A DNA stretch of 64,000 bases from Lichenicola sp964236105 (GCA_964236105.1 CAXSBC010000003.1:372001-436000); one strand, 5' to 3'; counted from the first letter of the stretch, positions 18,448 through 28,044 are shown. Notes: a model not told the origin generated them from the letters alone. Numbers and translations are program-made.

Positions 18448-19377
18448 ATGGCAGAGATCACGGCAGCCCTGGTGAAGGACCTTCGCGAGAAGACCGGTGC
18501 CGGCATGATGGACTGCAAGAAGGCGCTGGGCGAGACCGGCGGCGACGTCGAGCAGGCGATCGACTGGCTGCGCAAGAAAGGCCTGGCGGCGGCGGCGAAG
18601 AAGTCCGGCCGGGTCGCGGCCGAAGGGCTGGTCGGCGTGGCCTCCGGCCCGCAGGTGGCGGCGATGGTGGAGGTGAATGCCGAGACCGACTTCGTGGCGC
18701 GCAACGAGAGCTTCCAGGCGTTCGTCGAGAGCGTGGCCCAGGTGGCGCTGAGCGTCGGCGAGGATGTCGAGGCGATCAAGGCGGCGATCCTGCCGGGCTC
18801 GGGCAAGTCGGTGGCGGACGAGCTGACGCAGCTGATTGCCACCATCGGCGAGAACATGACGCTGCGTCGCGCCCGCGTGCTGCGCGTGCCGTCCGGCGTG
18901 GTGGCGACCTACGTGCATTCGGCGCTGCGTCCGGGCATCGGCAAGATCGCGGTGCTGGCGGCGATCGAGGCGCCGTCGGAGAGCGAGGCGCTGGAGCTGC
19001 TGGGGCGTCAGGTCGGCATGCATGTCGCGGCGACCCGTCCGGCGGCGCTGGATGTCGATGCCGTCGATCCGGCCGCACTCGAGCGCGAGCGCGCGGTGCT
19101 GGTCGAGCAGGCGCGGGCGTCGGGCAAGCCTGAGGCGATCATCGAGAAGATGGTCGATGGCCGCGTGCGCAAGTACTACGAGGAAGTGGTGCTGCTGGAG
19201 CAGGTCTGGGTGCATGACGGCGAGAGCCGCGTGAAGGCGGTGGTGGGCAAGGCCGGCGGCAAGCTGGTCGGCTTCGACCGGTTCCAGCTCGGCGAGGGCA
19301 TCGAGAAGGAGGCCAGCGACTTTGCGGCCGAGGTCGCGGCGGTGTCGGGTGTCGGACAGAAGCCCGCGGCCGAGTGA
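18448..19377 (+). CDS. tsf: elongation factor Ts
   Basis: The product is the guanine nucleotide exchange factor for EF-Tu. The N-terminal UBA-like module reads LREKTGAGMMDCKKAL, followed by the core with AKKSGRVAAEGLVGV, VEVNAETDFVARNESF and the C-terminal KYYEEVVLLEQ block. ATG 18448 gives 309 residues, with GAGGGAG upstream at proper distance; a GTG at 18439 lies too close to that site. It sits 120 bases after rpsB. The gap is GC-rich with overlapping hairpins that could adjust expression relative to S2. Confidence 0.97.
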   Translation: MAEITAALVKDLREKTGAGMMDCKKALGETGGDVEQAIDWLRKKGLAAAAKKSGRVAAEGLVGVASGPQVAAMVEVNAETDFVARNESFQAFVESVAQVALSVGEDVEAIKAAILPGSGKSVADELTQLIATIGENMTLRRARVLRVPSGVVATYVHSALRPGIGKIAVLAAIEAPSESEALELLGRQVGMHVAATRPAALDVDAVDPAALERERAVLVEQARASGKPEAIIEKMVDGRVRKYYEEVVLLEQVWVHDGESRVKAVVGKAGGKLVGFDRFQLGEGIEKEASDFAAEVAAVSGVGQKPAAE

Positions 19378-19392
19378 CGATCGGGGCCTCCG

Positions 19393-20142
19393 ATGGAATG
19401 GGAGGCTCCTGCGATCGTTCTGGCCGCGTCGCCCTTCGGTGAGGGCGGCGCGGTCGCGCATGTGCTCACCGAGGAGCACGGCGCCTATCGTGGCCTGGTG
19501 CGGGGCGGCAGCGCGCGGGCGAACGTCGCCACCTGGCAGACCGGCAACCTGGTCAGCGCGCGCTGGTTCGCGCGGCTGGCCGAGCAGCTCGGCACGCTGT
19601 CGGCCGAGCTCGTGCATCCGTCCTCGGCGCGGCTGCTGCAGTTCGCGCTGCCGCTGGCACTGCTGAGCTCGGCCTGCGCGGTGGCGGACGGCGCGCTCGC
19701 CGAGCGCGAGCCGTGCCGGCAGGTGTTTGGCGGCCTGACCCGGCTGCTGACGCTGCTGAGTCTCGATCCGGGCGAAGGCGCGCGGGCCGGGCCGGCGGCG
19801 CTGATCCGGTGGGAGATGCTGCTGCTGACCGATCTGGGCTTCGGCCTCGATCTGTCGGCCTGCGCCGTGAGCGGTGAGATCGGGACGCTGGCCTTCGTGT
19901 CGCCCCGCACCGGCAAGGCGGTCTCCGACGAGGCGGCAGGCGTCTGGCGGGACAGGCTGCTGCCGCTGCCGCGCTTCCTGCTGGACGAGACCGATCCGGG
20001 TGACGCGACGGCGTGGCGCGACGGGCTCCGGCTGACCGGGCATTTTCTGGCACGCGATGCCTTCGGTCAGCGTCACCGGCCGTTGCCGCAGGCGCGCGGA
20101 CGGCTCTACGACATGATGGCGTTGCAGGCGGACGCGACATAG
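19393..20142 (+). CDS. recO: DNA repair protein RecO
   Basis: This 249-residue protein is RecO, which with RecR loads RecA onto gapped DNA covered by SSB. The N-terminal OB-fold shows EAPAIVLAASPFGEGGAVAHVLTEEHG in segments, followed by GLVRGGSA and a helical C-terminal domain with LRLTGHFLARDAFG. The C-terminal part has WEMLLLTDLGFGLDL, typical of RecO, but the zinc cysteines of some RecO proteins are not all present (single cysteine in LSACAVSG). The gene begins 15 bases after tsf. It converges with the minus-strand dehydrogenase gene. Confidence 0.9.
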   Translation: MEWEAPAIVLAASPFGEGGAVAHVLTEEHGAYRGLVRGGSARANVATWQTGNLVSARWFARLAEQLGTLSAELVHPSSARLLQFALPLALLSSACAVADGALAEREPCRQVFGGLTRLLTLLSLDPGEGARAGPAALIRWEMLLLTDLGFGLDLSACAVSGEIGTLAFVSPRTGKAVSDEAAGVWRDRLLPLPRFLLDETDPGDATAWRDGLRLTGHFLARDAFGQRHRPLPQARGRLYDMMALQADAT

Positions 20143-20170
20143 GGCGGCCGGCGTCGTCGGGCTGGTGGCG

Positions 20171-21055
20171 TCAGTCGGGGAGCCCGGCATCCTCGCGGGC
20201 GCGCCGCGACAATGCCGCGAAGTCGAGATCGGCCTCGCCGCGGGCGAGCGAGGCCAGCAGCCGGTCGCGGATCAGCGAGCCCATCGGCAGCGGCACCCGC
20301 AGCGCGTCCCCCGCCTCGAGCAGGAGCGCCGTGTCCTTGGCGGCCAGGGTCATCGCGCCGCCCGGCGGCACGAAGGCACGGTCGACGATCAGCTTGCCGT
20401 AGTTGCGATGCACAGGCGCGGTGAAGAAGCTCTCGGTGAGGATCTCGAGCAGCAGCGAGGGCGCTAATCCGGCTTTCTCGTTCAGGGCGAACACCTCCGA
20501 CATCTGCTCGATCGTCGAGAAGATCAGGAAGTTGAGCGACAGCTTCACCAGGTTCGCGGCGGCCGGATCGTCGCCCACGCAGAAGGTGCGCTGGCCGAGC
20601 GCGTCGAGCGCCGGCTGGGCGCGCTGCCGCAGGGCTGCGTCGCCGCCAAGGACGACGAACAGCTCGCCGGACGCGGCGGCCGGCGGCCGTCCCAGCACGG
20701 TGGCGGACAGGTAGCCCTGGCCGTTGCCGGCATGCTCGGCGGCGAGATGTCGCGACAGCGCCACCGAGATGGTGCTGCAGGACAGGTGGATGCCGCCCGG
20801 CGGCAGGCCGGCCGCGATGCCGGCCTCGCCCAGGGTCAGGGAGTCGACCGCCGCGTCGTCGGCCAGCATGCTGAAGACGAGCTCGGCGTCGCGTGCGGCA
20901 TCCGCCGGCGTGTCGGCCCGGCGGGCGCCGGCTTCCACCAGCGGGTCGGCCCGCGTGGCGGTACGGTTGTGGACGCTGAGGCTGTGCCCCGCATCGAGCA
21001 GCCGGCGCGCCATGCCGCGTCCCATCGGGCCCAGTCCGACGAAGCCGATCTTCAT
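20171..21055 (-). CDS. NAD(P)-dependent beta-hydroxyacid dehydrogenase (HIBADH family)
   Basis: This 294-residue oxidoreductase belongs to the 3-hydroxyisobutyrate / tartronate semialdehyde reductase family. It has the N-terminal Rossmann motif GFVGLGPMGRGMARRLL with HNRTAT, which suggests NADP preference. The substrate loop is STISVALSRHLA, and the catalytic lysine lies in LVKLSLNFLIF near residue 170. The exact substrate cannot be read from sequence. It overlaps the upstream transporter gene by four bases, so the pair probably takes up and reduces one class of organic acid, for example a sugar acid or its breakdown product. Confidence 0.85.
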   Translation of the reverse strand: MKIGFVGLGPMGRGMARRLLDAGHSLSVHNRTATRADPLVEAGARRADTPADAARDAELVFSMLADDAAVDSLTLGEAGIAAGLPPGGIHLSCSTISVALSRHLAAEHAGNGQGYLSATVLGRPPAAASGELFVVLGGDAALRQRAQPALDALGQRTFCVGDDPAAANLVKLSLNFLIFSTIEQMSEVFALNEKAGLAPSLLLEILTESFFTAPVHRNYGKLIVDRAFVPPGGAMTLAAKDTALLLEAGDALRVPLPMGSLIRDRLLASLARGEADLDFAALSRRAREDAGLPD

Positions 21056-22356
21056 GACGGATCTCCTGGCAGTCGGTGCGGCCGGTCGCGCGTACCGAAC
21101 TGGTAGATGATCGCGGTCAGGATGGCGATCCCGGCGGCGAGCAGCAGGGCCGGGGTGAACGAGCCGGTAAGCTGGACGGTGAAGCCGGTCAGCGCCGGCG
21201 CCAGTCCGGCGCCGACCGAGCCGCCGACATTCTGGATCGCCTCCAGCGTCGCCACCCTGTCCGGCGTGGTGGCGACGGCCGCCATCGCCCAGCCGCAGGA
21301 GGAGGCGAGGCTGCCGGCGAACAGGGCGACGCTCACCAGCAGGATCGCCGCGGCGGTGCCCTGCACCAGGGTGGCGCCGGCGGTGCAGATGCCGGTCAGC
21401 AGCATGGCCACCACCAGCGGCAGCCGGCAGCTCGCCAGCGGCGCCATGCCGCGGCGCGACAGGGTGCGGGAGGCGAGGCCGCCGAGCAGGGCGCCCCCGA
21501 AGCCGCAGGCCTGCGGCACCGTGGTCCAGATGCCGGCCTGAGCCAGGCTGAGGTGGCGGGCGCGCTGCAGGTAGTCCGGCAGCCAGGCGCCGTAGAGCCA
21601 GGTGAGGTAGATCACGCCGACGAAGCCGGTCGCCATGCCCCAGGTGGTGGTCTCGCGCAGCAGGCCGGTCCAGCCGGTCAGGGTGGCGGCCTGGTCGGGC
21701 GCCTCGTCGTCGGCATGGATCCAGCGCTGCTCGTCCGGGGCGATGCCGTGCTGGGCCGGATCGCGGTAGAGCAGGCTCCAGAGCACGGCGATGACCAGTC
21801 CGGCGATGCCGATGACGACGAACATCGGACGCCAGCCGAAGGCGAGCATCAGCGCGGTGAGCACCGACGGCGCGATCGCCGGGCCGAGTGCCGAGGAGGC
21901 GTTGAACAGGCCGATCGGGAAGGCCCGCGCCGGGGCCTGGAACCAGTTGGAGCAGACCTTGGTGCCGGCCAGATACATCGGCGACTCGCCGACCCCGAGG
22001 GCCGCGCGCGCGAACACGAACTGGCCGAAGCCGCCGACGAAGCCGGCGCCGATCTGGGCCGCCGACCAGAGCACCAGCCCGAGGCTCATCAGCCGGCGCG
22101 GGCCGTAGCGGTCGATCAGGATGCCGATCGGGAGCTGCGCCAGGCCGTAGGCGACGGCGAAGGACGAGAGCAGCAGACCCATCTGGCCGTCGGACAGATG
22201 CAGCGACGCCCGGATGCTGGAGTTGCCGATCGAGAGCGCCGAGCGATCGAGGTAGTTGACGGTGCCTGCGATCATCAGGAGCGTCAGCGCCAGCACCCGC
22301 ATGCGGCGCGCGCGGGGAGAGGGGTAGCGAGGCTTGGCCGCCTGGTTCGTCTGCAT
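21052..22356 (-). CDS. MFS transporter (anion:cation symporter-like)
   Basis: This 434-residue transporter has about twelve membrane helices. It resembles the ACS family that carries hexuronates, glucarate and related acids: NYLDRSALSIGNSSIR in helix 1 and LLLSSFAVAYGLAQLPIGIL in helix 2. The MFS motif LIDRYGPRRLMSLG follows, then RAALGVGESPMYLAG. A cytoplasmic loop divides the two halves near residue 210. The ATG at 22356 is 83 bases from the parC start on the other strand, so a shared divergent promoter region lies between them. The last four bases overlap the dehydrogenase gene, which marks a two-gene operon. Confidence 0.88.
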   Translation of the reverse strand: MQTNQAAKPRYPSPRARRMRVLALTLLMIAGTVNYLDRSALSIGNSSIRASLHLSDGQMGLLLSSFAVAYGLAQLPIGILIDRYGPRRLMSLGLVLWSAAQIGAGFVGGFGQFVFARAALGVGESPMYLAGTKVCSNWFQAPARAFPIGLFNASSALGPAIAPSVLTALMLAFGWRPMFVVIGIAGLVIAVLWSLLYRDPAQHGIAPDEQRWIHADDEAPDQAATLTGWTGLLRETTTWGMATGFVGVIYLTWLYGAWLPDYLQRARHLSLAQAGIWTTVPQACGFGGALLGGLASRTLSRRGMAPLASCRLPLVVAMLLTGICTAGATLVQGTAAAILLVSVALFAGSLASSCGWAMAAVATTPDRVATLEAIQNVGGSVGAGLAPALTGFTVQLTGSFTPALLLAAGIAILTAIIYQFGTRDRPHRLPGDPS

Positions 22357-22439
22357 GGGAGCGGACCGTTGCAGGTCGCCGGACGGTGGACAAGAGCGGC
22401 TTTCTCTGTTTGTTCCTGGCTTCCGGCGGAGGATGGACG

Positions 22440-24671
22440 ATGGCGGTGTCGAGCGGCGTGACGGGGCATGTCGAGGATACGAGCCTCAGCACAGCGCTGA
22501 GCGAGCGCTACCTCGCCTATGCGATGTCGACGATCACCTCGCGCTCGCTGCCCGACGTGCGCGACGGGCTGAAGCCGGTGCATCGCCGGCTGATCTACGC
22601 GATGCAGCAGCTGCGGCTCGATCCGACGGCGGGCTTCAAGAAGTGCGCGCGCGTGGTCGGCGACGTGATCGGCAAGTATCATCCGCATGGCGACGTCGCG
22701 GTGTATGAGGCGCTGGTGCGGCTGGCGCAGGATTTCGCTGTGCGCTACCCGCTGGTCGAGGGCCAGGGCAATTTCGGCTCGATCGACGGCGATAACGCGG
22801 CCGCCATGCGCTACACCGAGGCGCGGCTGACGGAGGTCGCCAAGGCGCTGCTGGACGGGATCGACGACGACGCGGTCGATTTCCGGCCGACCTATGACGG
22901 CGAGGAGAGCGAGCCGGTCGTGCTGCCGGCCAACTTCCCCAACCTGCTGGCCAACGGTGCTGCGGGCATTGCGGTCGGCATGGCGACCAGCATCCCGCCG
23001 CATAATGCGGGCGAGGTCTGTGCTGCGGCGCTGCTGCTGGTGAAGAAGCCGGATGCGGGTCTCGACGAGCTGCTGGCGCTGATGCCCGGGCCGGACTTCC
23101 CCACCGGCGGCGTGATCGTCGAGGATGCCGTGGCGATCCGCGCGGCATACGAGACCGGCCGCGGCGGGTTCCGCATCCGCGCGCGCTGGACGCGCGAGGA
23201 GGGGCGGCTCGGCACCTGGGCGATCGTGGTGACCGAGATCCCGTATCAGGTGCAGAAGTCGCGGCTGATCGAGCAGATCGCCGAGCTGATGGAGCAGAAG
23301 AAGCTGCCGCTGCTCGGCGACATACGCGACGAGAGCACCACCGACATCAGGCTGGTGCTGGAGCCCAAGAGCAAGGGCGTCGAGCCGGAAGTACTGATGG
23401 AGACGCTGTTCCGGGCGACCCAGCTGGAGACGCGGTTCGGACTGAACATGAACGTGCTGGCGAGCGACCGGGTGCCACGCGTCATGGGCCTGAGCGAGGT
23501 GCTGCGCGAATGGCTCGATCATCGCCACGCGGTGCTGAAGCGCCGGAGCGCGCACCGGCTGGCGGCGGTGCTGCGGCGGATCGAGGTGCTGGACGGGTTC
23601 CTGGCGGTCTATCTCAACCTGGACGAGGTGATCCGGATCATCCGCGAGGAGGACGAGCCGCGCGTCGGGCTGATGCGCACGTTCGATCTGAGCGAGGTGC
23701 AGGCGGACGCGGTGCTGAACATGCGGCTGCGCAGCCTGCGCCGGCTCGAGGAGATGGAGATCCGCAAGGAGCATGCCGGCCTGAGCCGGGAGCGCGACGA
23801 GCTCGGCGCGCTGCTCGACGAGCAGGGGCCCGGGCATCGGCTGCGCTGGAAGCGGATCGGCCAGGAGCTGGAGCGGTCGCGCAAGCAGTTCGGGTCGGGA
23901 GCGCTCGGCGCCCGGCGCAGTACGCTGGCCGAGGCGCCGCGGCCGGTCGACATTTCCGCGATCGCGGCGATCGACCGCGAGCCGATCACGGTGATCCTGT
24001 CGCAGAAGGGCTGGATCCGCACGGTGCGCGGCCAGCAGCTTGATCCGGCGGCGCAGAAGTTCAAGGAGGGCGACGGGCTGCGGCCCGGGCTGGGGGTGCT
24101 GGAATGCATGACCACCGACCGGCTGTGCCTGTTCGCGAGCGACGGGCGCGCCTTCACGCTGCGCGCGGGCGATCTGCCGCGCGGGCGCGGTGACGGGCAG
24201 CCGATCCGGCTGATGGTCGAGCTCGGCAACGAGGGCGAGGTGATCGCGCTGTTCGTGCTGCGCGAGGCGTCGCGCTACCTGGTCGCGGGTTCGAACGGGC
24301 GCGGGCTGGTGATCGGCTCGGACGAGCTGGTGGCGGAGAAGCGTACCGGCAAGCAGGTGCTCAACCTCAAGCCGGGCGAGACGGCGGTGGCCTGCATCGA
24401 GGCGTTGGGGGACCATGTGGCGGTGCTGGGCGAGAACCGGCGGCTGCTGGCGTTCCCGCTCGATCAGGTGCCGGTGCTCGGCCGCGGCACCGGAACGGTG
24501 CTGCAGAAGTACAAGGATGGCGGGCTGAAGGCGGTCAGGGTGTTCGCATCGAAAGCCGGTCTGGTCTGGCAGGAAGGCGCGAAGGCGCGGTCTATCACCG
24601 ATCTGGCGCCCTACATGGGCAAGCGGGGCGATGTCGGGAGGGCGGCGCCGGGCTGGCTGCCGCGGCAGTAG
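22440..24671 (+). CDS. parC: DNA topoisomerase IV subunit A
   Basis: This 743-residue protein is the breakage-reunion subunit of topoisomerase IV, which separates daughter chromosomes. The start MAVSSGVTGHVED leads to YAMSTITSRSLPDVRDGLKP and GKYHPHGD. The catalytic tyrosine is in AMRYTEARL at residue 125. The C-terminal part has only degenerate beta-pinwheel repeats, for example GWIRTVRGQQ and LVAGSNGRGLVI, and not the GyrA-box, so ParC fits better than GyrA. The residue after HPHGD, equivalent to the quinolone position, is Val86 instead of Ser. ATG 22440 has GGAGG upstream; a GTG at 22386 would add 18 unlikely residues. Confidence 0.93.
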   Translation: MAVSSGVTGHVEDTSLSTALSERYLAYAMSTITSRSLPDVRDGLKPVHRRLIYAMQQLRLDPTAGFKKCARVVGDVIGKYHPHGDVAVYEALVRLAQDFAVRYPLVEGQGNFGSIDGDNAAAMRYTEARLTEVAKALLDGIDDDAVDFRPTYDGEESEPVVLPANFPNLLANGAAGIAVGMATSIPPHNAGEVCAAALLLVKKPDAGLDELLALMPGPDFPTGGVIVEDAVAIRAAYETGRGGFRIRARWTREEGRLGTWAIVVTEIPYQVQKSRLIEQIAELMEQKKLPLLGDIRDESTTDIRLVLEPKSKGVEPEVLMETLFRATQLETRFGLNMNVLASDRVPRVMGLSEVLREWLDHRHAVLKRRSAHRLAAVLRRIEVLDGFLAVYLNLDEVIRIIREEDEPRVGLMRTFDLSEVQADAVLNMRLRSLRRLEEMEIRKEHAGLSRERDELGALLDEQGPGHRLRWKRIGQELERSRKQFGSGALGARRSTLAEAPRPVDISAIAAIDREPITVILSQKGWIRTVRGQQLDPAAQKFKEGDGLRPGLGVLECMTTDRLCLFASDGRAFTLRAGDLPRGRGDGQPIRLMVELGNEGEVIALFVLREASRYLVAGSNGRGLVIGSDELVAEKRTGKQVLNLKPGETAVACIEALGDHVAVLGENRRLLAFPLDQVPVLGRGTGTVLQKYKDGGLKAVRVFASKAGLVWQEGAKARSITDLAPYMGKRGDVGRAAPGWLPRQ

Positions 24672-24801
24672 CGTCCCTGGGTGCCGCCGTGGCGCCGCGC
24701 GCGGCGGACCGGGTTCCGGCGGCGACGCGACTTGCCTGGTGATCGGCGCTGCACGCCTGTCGCTGCTGATCCGGCATGGCCGGGGTTGAGATTATGGCAA
24801 G

Positions 24802-24918
24802 ATGCCGATCGGCACGGTGATGTCCTGGTCGAGCCTCGTGGTGCTCGATCCCGTGGCGGCGTTCCTGCTGGTCGTGCTGGCGACGATCCGCTTCGTTTGG
24901 CGCAACTCGCCCGTCTGA
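24802..24918 (+). CDS. possible 38-residue single-helix membrane microprotein
   Basis: Within the parC-bpt gap, ATG 24802 opens a 38-residue frame. It starts MPIGTVMSW, has one strongly hydrophobic stretch (VAAFLLVVLATIRFVW) and ends with a basic/polar tail RNSPV. Third-position GC is high, as in real genes of this chromosome. No good ribosome-binding site is visible, and the stop lies just before the bpt stop on the other strand, so it could also be chance. Confidence 0.33.
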   Translation: MPIGTVMSWSSLVVLDPVAAFLLVVLATIRFVWRNSPV

Positions 24919-24922
24919 CGGG

Positions 24923-25648
24923 TCAGGGCGTCTCGAGCTCGCGCCAGGCGCCCATCGACAGGATCTCGCTCGGATGGAAGCGGGCCTTGTAGGCCATCTT
25001 GCGGCTGTCGGCGACCCAGTAGCCGAGATAGACGTGCAGCAGACCGGCGTTGCGTGCGCGCTCGATCAGCCAGAGGATGGCGAAGCTGCCGAGCGAGCGC
25101 GCCGCCAGCTCGGGCGCGAAGAAGCTGTAGACCGCCGACAGTCCGTCGCCGAGGCGGTCGGTCAGGCACACGCCGACCAGCTCGTCCTCGGGATCGCGGA
25201 ACTCGACCAGGAAGGTGTCGATCGGGGTGTCCTCGATCATCGCGCGGTAGTCGTAGAAGCTCATCGAGGCCATGTCGCCCTCGCCGTGGCGGGCCTGCTG
25301 GTAGCGCTTGAACAGCGCGTACTGCTCGGTGGTGGCGCGGGCCGGCACCTCGAAGCCCTCGATGCCGGCGTTGCGCTTGAGGATGCGGCGCAGGGTGCGG
25401 CCCGGCTCGAAGCGGGCGACGGGAATGCGGATCGGCACGCAGGCGTTGCAGGCCGGACAGACCGGCGCATAGGCGATGTTGTGGCTGCGCCGGAAACCGG
25501 CGCGCGACAGCCGGTCGTGCAGGGCCTCCGCATCCGGACCGGCGATCTCGGTGACGACCTTGCGTTCGATGCGGCCTGGAACATACGGGCAGGGCAGAGG
25601 TGCCGTCGTGTAGAAGAACTGCGGGCGTTTGGGCGGTGTGTAAGTCAT
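24923..25648 (-). CDS. bpt: aspartate/glutamate leucyltransferase
   Basis: The product transfers leucine from Leu-tRNA to proteins with N-terminal Asp or Glu, feeding the N-end rule protease pathway. Family marks are RPQFFYTTAPLPCPYVPGR at the start, then the cysteine pair region VCPACNACVPIRIPV near residue 65, FYDYRAMIEDTPIDT near 135 and the acetyltransferase-like end YLGYWVADSRKMAYKARF. The start at 25648 gives 241 residues and matches the family N-terminus; a start at 25684 would add 12 residues. It lies downstream of the acylase gene on the same strand and converges with parC. Confidence 0.92.
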   Translation of the reverse strand: MTYTPPKRPQFFYTTAPLPCPYVPGRIERKVVTEIAGPDAEALHDRLSRAGFRRSHNIAYAPVCPACNACVPIRIPVARFEPGRTLRRILKRNAGIEGFEVPARATTEQYALFKRYQQARHGEGDMASMSFYDYRAMIEDTPIDTFLVEFRDPEDELVGVCLTDRLGDGLSAVYSFFAPELAARSLGSFAILWLIERARNAGLLHVYLGYWVADSRKMAYKARFHPSEILSMGAWRELETP

Positions 25649-25716
25649 GCCGAGCGCATCCGGTCTCCTGAAGCGGCCCGTCATCCGGCGGTGTGCGCGA
25701 TGCCGGGCTGCCGGCC

Positions 25717-28044
25717 CTACGGCTCGAGCAGAAGCGTCGCGTCGACCCGCCGGGGAGTCCGTCCGATGGATATGGTAGTGCCGTCCGCCCAGTCATGCAT
25801 CAAATTCCATGCATTGGCGCTGAGCCAGTTGCCGGATTGTCCGGGTGCCACGATGAAGCGGCTGCGCTCGGGATCGGCGAGATCGTAGACGCCGCGATAG
25901 GCAGCACCGTGTTGGGCCGTGAAGTCACCCGGCACGCCGTTGCCGCCGCGCAGCAGCGTGGTGTCGTCACCGGCGATCGGCACCTCGGCGCGTCCGATCG
26001 AGGCCAGCACGGGGATGGCGCGGAGGAAGGCGTTCTCGAACACGGCATGGTGCACGCTGCCCCAGCGCCAGGCCGACGGATTCCCGCCATGCAGGCGAGC
26101 GAGGTCGCGTGTCGACTCGTCGAGGGCTCGCGCCAGGAACGGCGTGCAGTCGCCATCACACCAGGATGCGCCGGCCGGGCCGAGCAGCAGGTCGGCGACA
26201 TCCTCCCAGCTGCCGGCGGCACCGGCGACGTGGTCGCGGTCGAGCATGTCGTCGGCGAAGCGCTGCATCCAGGCGTTGAAGATCAGCGGCTGCGGCTGGT
26301 TCATGGCCATGTCGCCGGCCCAGTCCGCCAGCAGGGCGAGCGACCGCGCCGGCAGGCTGCGGGGTGCCGGCTGCGGCGTGCGGGCCCGCAGCAGCGGCAG
26401 CAGGTGCTGCGCATAGGCGCTGACCGGGTCGGCCTGCATGCGGGTGAAGCCGGGCACGTCGTGCAGCGGAGTCGCGGCGAGCAGGGTGCGGATGCGGTCG
26501 GCACGCCAGGATGCCGGCCAGTCGCGACCCAGGAAGACGGGGAAGTCCGGCGGCGCGGTGCGCTCGTTGCCGTTGAGGAGATGGCCGCTGGCGGGTGCGA
26601 CGATCGTCGGCAGGGCGCTGCCGGTGGCGTCGCCGATCCAGTCATGCGTGCCGCCGGCGCCGTCGGAGGGCAGGCTGCCGTCGCCCGCGCGGCGGATCGG
26701 CACGTGGCCGGTGGTGAACAGGGCGATGCGCGTGCGGTCGGCGACGAGGAGGTTCTGCACCGGGCTCGGGATCAGGGCGGCGGCGCGACCGGCGGCGTCG
26801 ACGTCGTCTGCGACGTTCAGGGCCGCCATGCCGGGCGCGGCATCCTCGGGACGCAGGTTCTCCATGGCGGCGGCGATGATGCGGCCGTCGCCGCGCCCGG
26901 CGAGCGCGTCGCTGATCACCGGGCCGTGCCGGGTCTCGCGCACGGCGAGCACGGCATCGGGGGCGCCGCGCACCCGGATGCGCTCGCTGCGGACGATGAA
27001 GGGGCGTGGGCCGTCCGGGGTCGCGTATCGCCCGCCGGGCAGCGGGGTCTCGATGAACAGGTCCTGGCTGTCGGCGCTGCTGCTGGTGAAGGTCCAGGCG
27101 ATGTGGCCGTTCTGGCCGATGATCAGGAACGGCAGGCCCGGCGCGGTGGCGCCGGTCAGCACGCGGCCGGGAACGGTGATGCGCGCGAGATACCACAGGG
27201 CGGGAAAGCCGAAGGCGAGATGCGGGTCGCCTGCGAGCAGGGGCGCGCCGGTGCGGCTGTGGGCGCCGTCGACCGCCCATTCGTCCGAGGCCTCCTCGGG
27301 CAGCGTGTAGGGGGCGGGGAAGCGGGGCAGGGCGCCGCCGAGACGGCCGGCGAGACGGCTCAGGGCGGGATCGACGGCGCTGGCCTGCGAGGCGGGCGTG
27401 TCGTCGTGCTGCGGCCAGAGCTGCAGCAGCCGGTCCGGCGGCACTTGGGCGGAGGCGGCGAGGCGGCCGAGCTCGGTGCGCCAGTTCTCGGCAAGGCTCA
27501 GCCCCATCAGCCGGCCCCAGAGCAGCGAGTCGGCGGGCGTCCAGGGCGCGGGGCGGCCGAGCAGCAGGAACTCGGGCGAGATGAAGCGGCCCCTGGCCGC
27601 GATCGCGGCGTTCACGCCGCGCGCGTAGGCGTCGAGCAGCGCGCGGGTGGGGGCGGGGAGCGCCGGATAGGACGCCTCCGCCAGCCGGCGCAGGCCCAGC
27701 GTGCGCATCATGCGGTCGATCGGCAGGCCGCTCAGGCCGGCGAGCTCGGAGATCCGGCCGGAGCCGACGCGCCGCATCAGCTCCATCTGGAACATGCGGT
27801 CGCGGGCATGCAGGAAGCCGGTCGCGACGGCGGCGTCGGGCAGATCGGCGGCGTCGATCCGGGGAATGCCGTGCTCGTCCAGGGTGATCGAGACCGGATG
27901 CTGCAGCCCGGGCAGGTGCAGCGTCTGGCGGGCGGGCGGCAGGGTGTTCCACAGGGCGCCGGCGACCAGAAGCGCCGCGAGCGCGAGCAGGGTGCCGAGC
28001 CCCGCCGCCGCGCGCAGCACGAGGCTGCGGGCCCGGCGCCTCAC
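25717..28044 (-). CDS. penicillin acylase family protein (Ntn hydrolase)
   Basis: This 775-residue precursor belongs to the penicillin/AHL acylase family, exported enzymes that cleave themselves into two chains. One N-terminal membrane segment or signal (AAAGLGTLLALAALLVAGALW) comes first, then the small-chain region with FLHARDRMFQMELMRRVGSG. The self-cleavage site and nucleophile are likely the serine of EEASDEWAVDGAHSRTG near residue 252, followed by GAPLLAGDPHLAFG. The substrate cannot be told: beta-lactams, acyl-homoserine lactones and others are all known in the family. It overlaps hemB by four bases, so it is co-transcribed with it. Confidence 0.88.
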   Translation of the reverse strand: MRRRARSLVLRAAAGLGTLLALAALLVAGALWNTLPPARQTLHLPGLQHPVSITLDEHGIPRIDAADLPDAAVATGFLHARDRMFQMELMRRVGSGRISELAGLSGLPIDRMMRTLGLRRLAEASYPALPAPTRALLDAYARGVNAAIAARGRFISPEFLLLGRPAPWTPADSLLWGRLMGLSLAENWRTELGRLAASAQVPPDRLLQLWPQHDDTPASQASAVDPALSRLAGRLGGALPRFPAPYTLPEEASDEWAVDGAHSRTGAPLLAGDPHLAFGFPALWYLARITVPGRVLTGATAPGLPFLIIGQNGHIAWTFTSSSADSQDLFIETPLPGGRYATPDGPRPFIVRSERIRVRGAPDAVLAVRETRHGPVISDALAGRGDGRIIAAAMENLRPEDAAPGMAALNVADDVDAAGRAAALIPSPVQNLLVADRTRIALFTTGHVPIRRAGDGSLPSDGAGGTHDWIGDATGSALPTIVAPASGHLLNGNERTAPPDFPVFLGRDWPASWRADRIRTLLAATPLHDVPGFTRMQADPVSAYAQHLLPLLRARTPQPAPRSLPARSLALLADWAGDMAMNQPQPLIFNAWMQRFADDMLDRDHVAGAAGSWEDVADLLLGPAGASWCDGDCTPFLARALDESTRDLARLHGGNPSAWRWGSVHHAVFENAFLRAIPVLASIGRAEVPIAGDDTTLLRGGNGVPGDFTAQHGAAYRGVYDLADPERSRFIVAPGQSGNWLSANAWNLMHDWADGTTISIGRTPRRVDATLLLEP

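Noticed and set aside
17149..20190. Kilobase-long minus-strand frame across rpsB, tsf and recO
   Set aside because: The three plus-strand genes are unmistakable; the frame is low-complexity Arg/Gln/His shadow.
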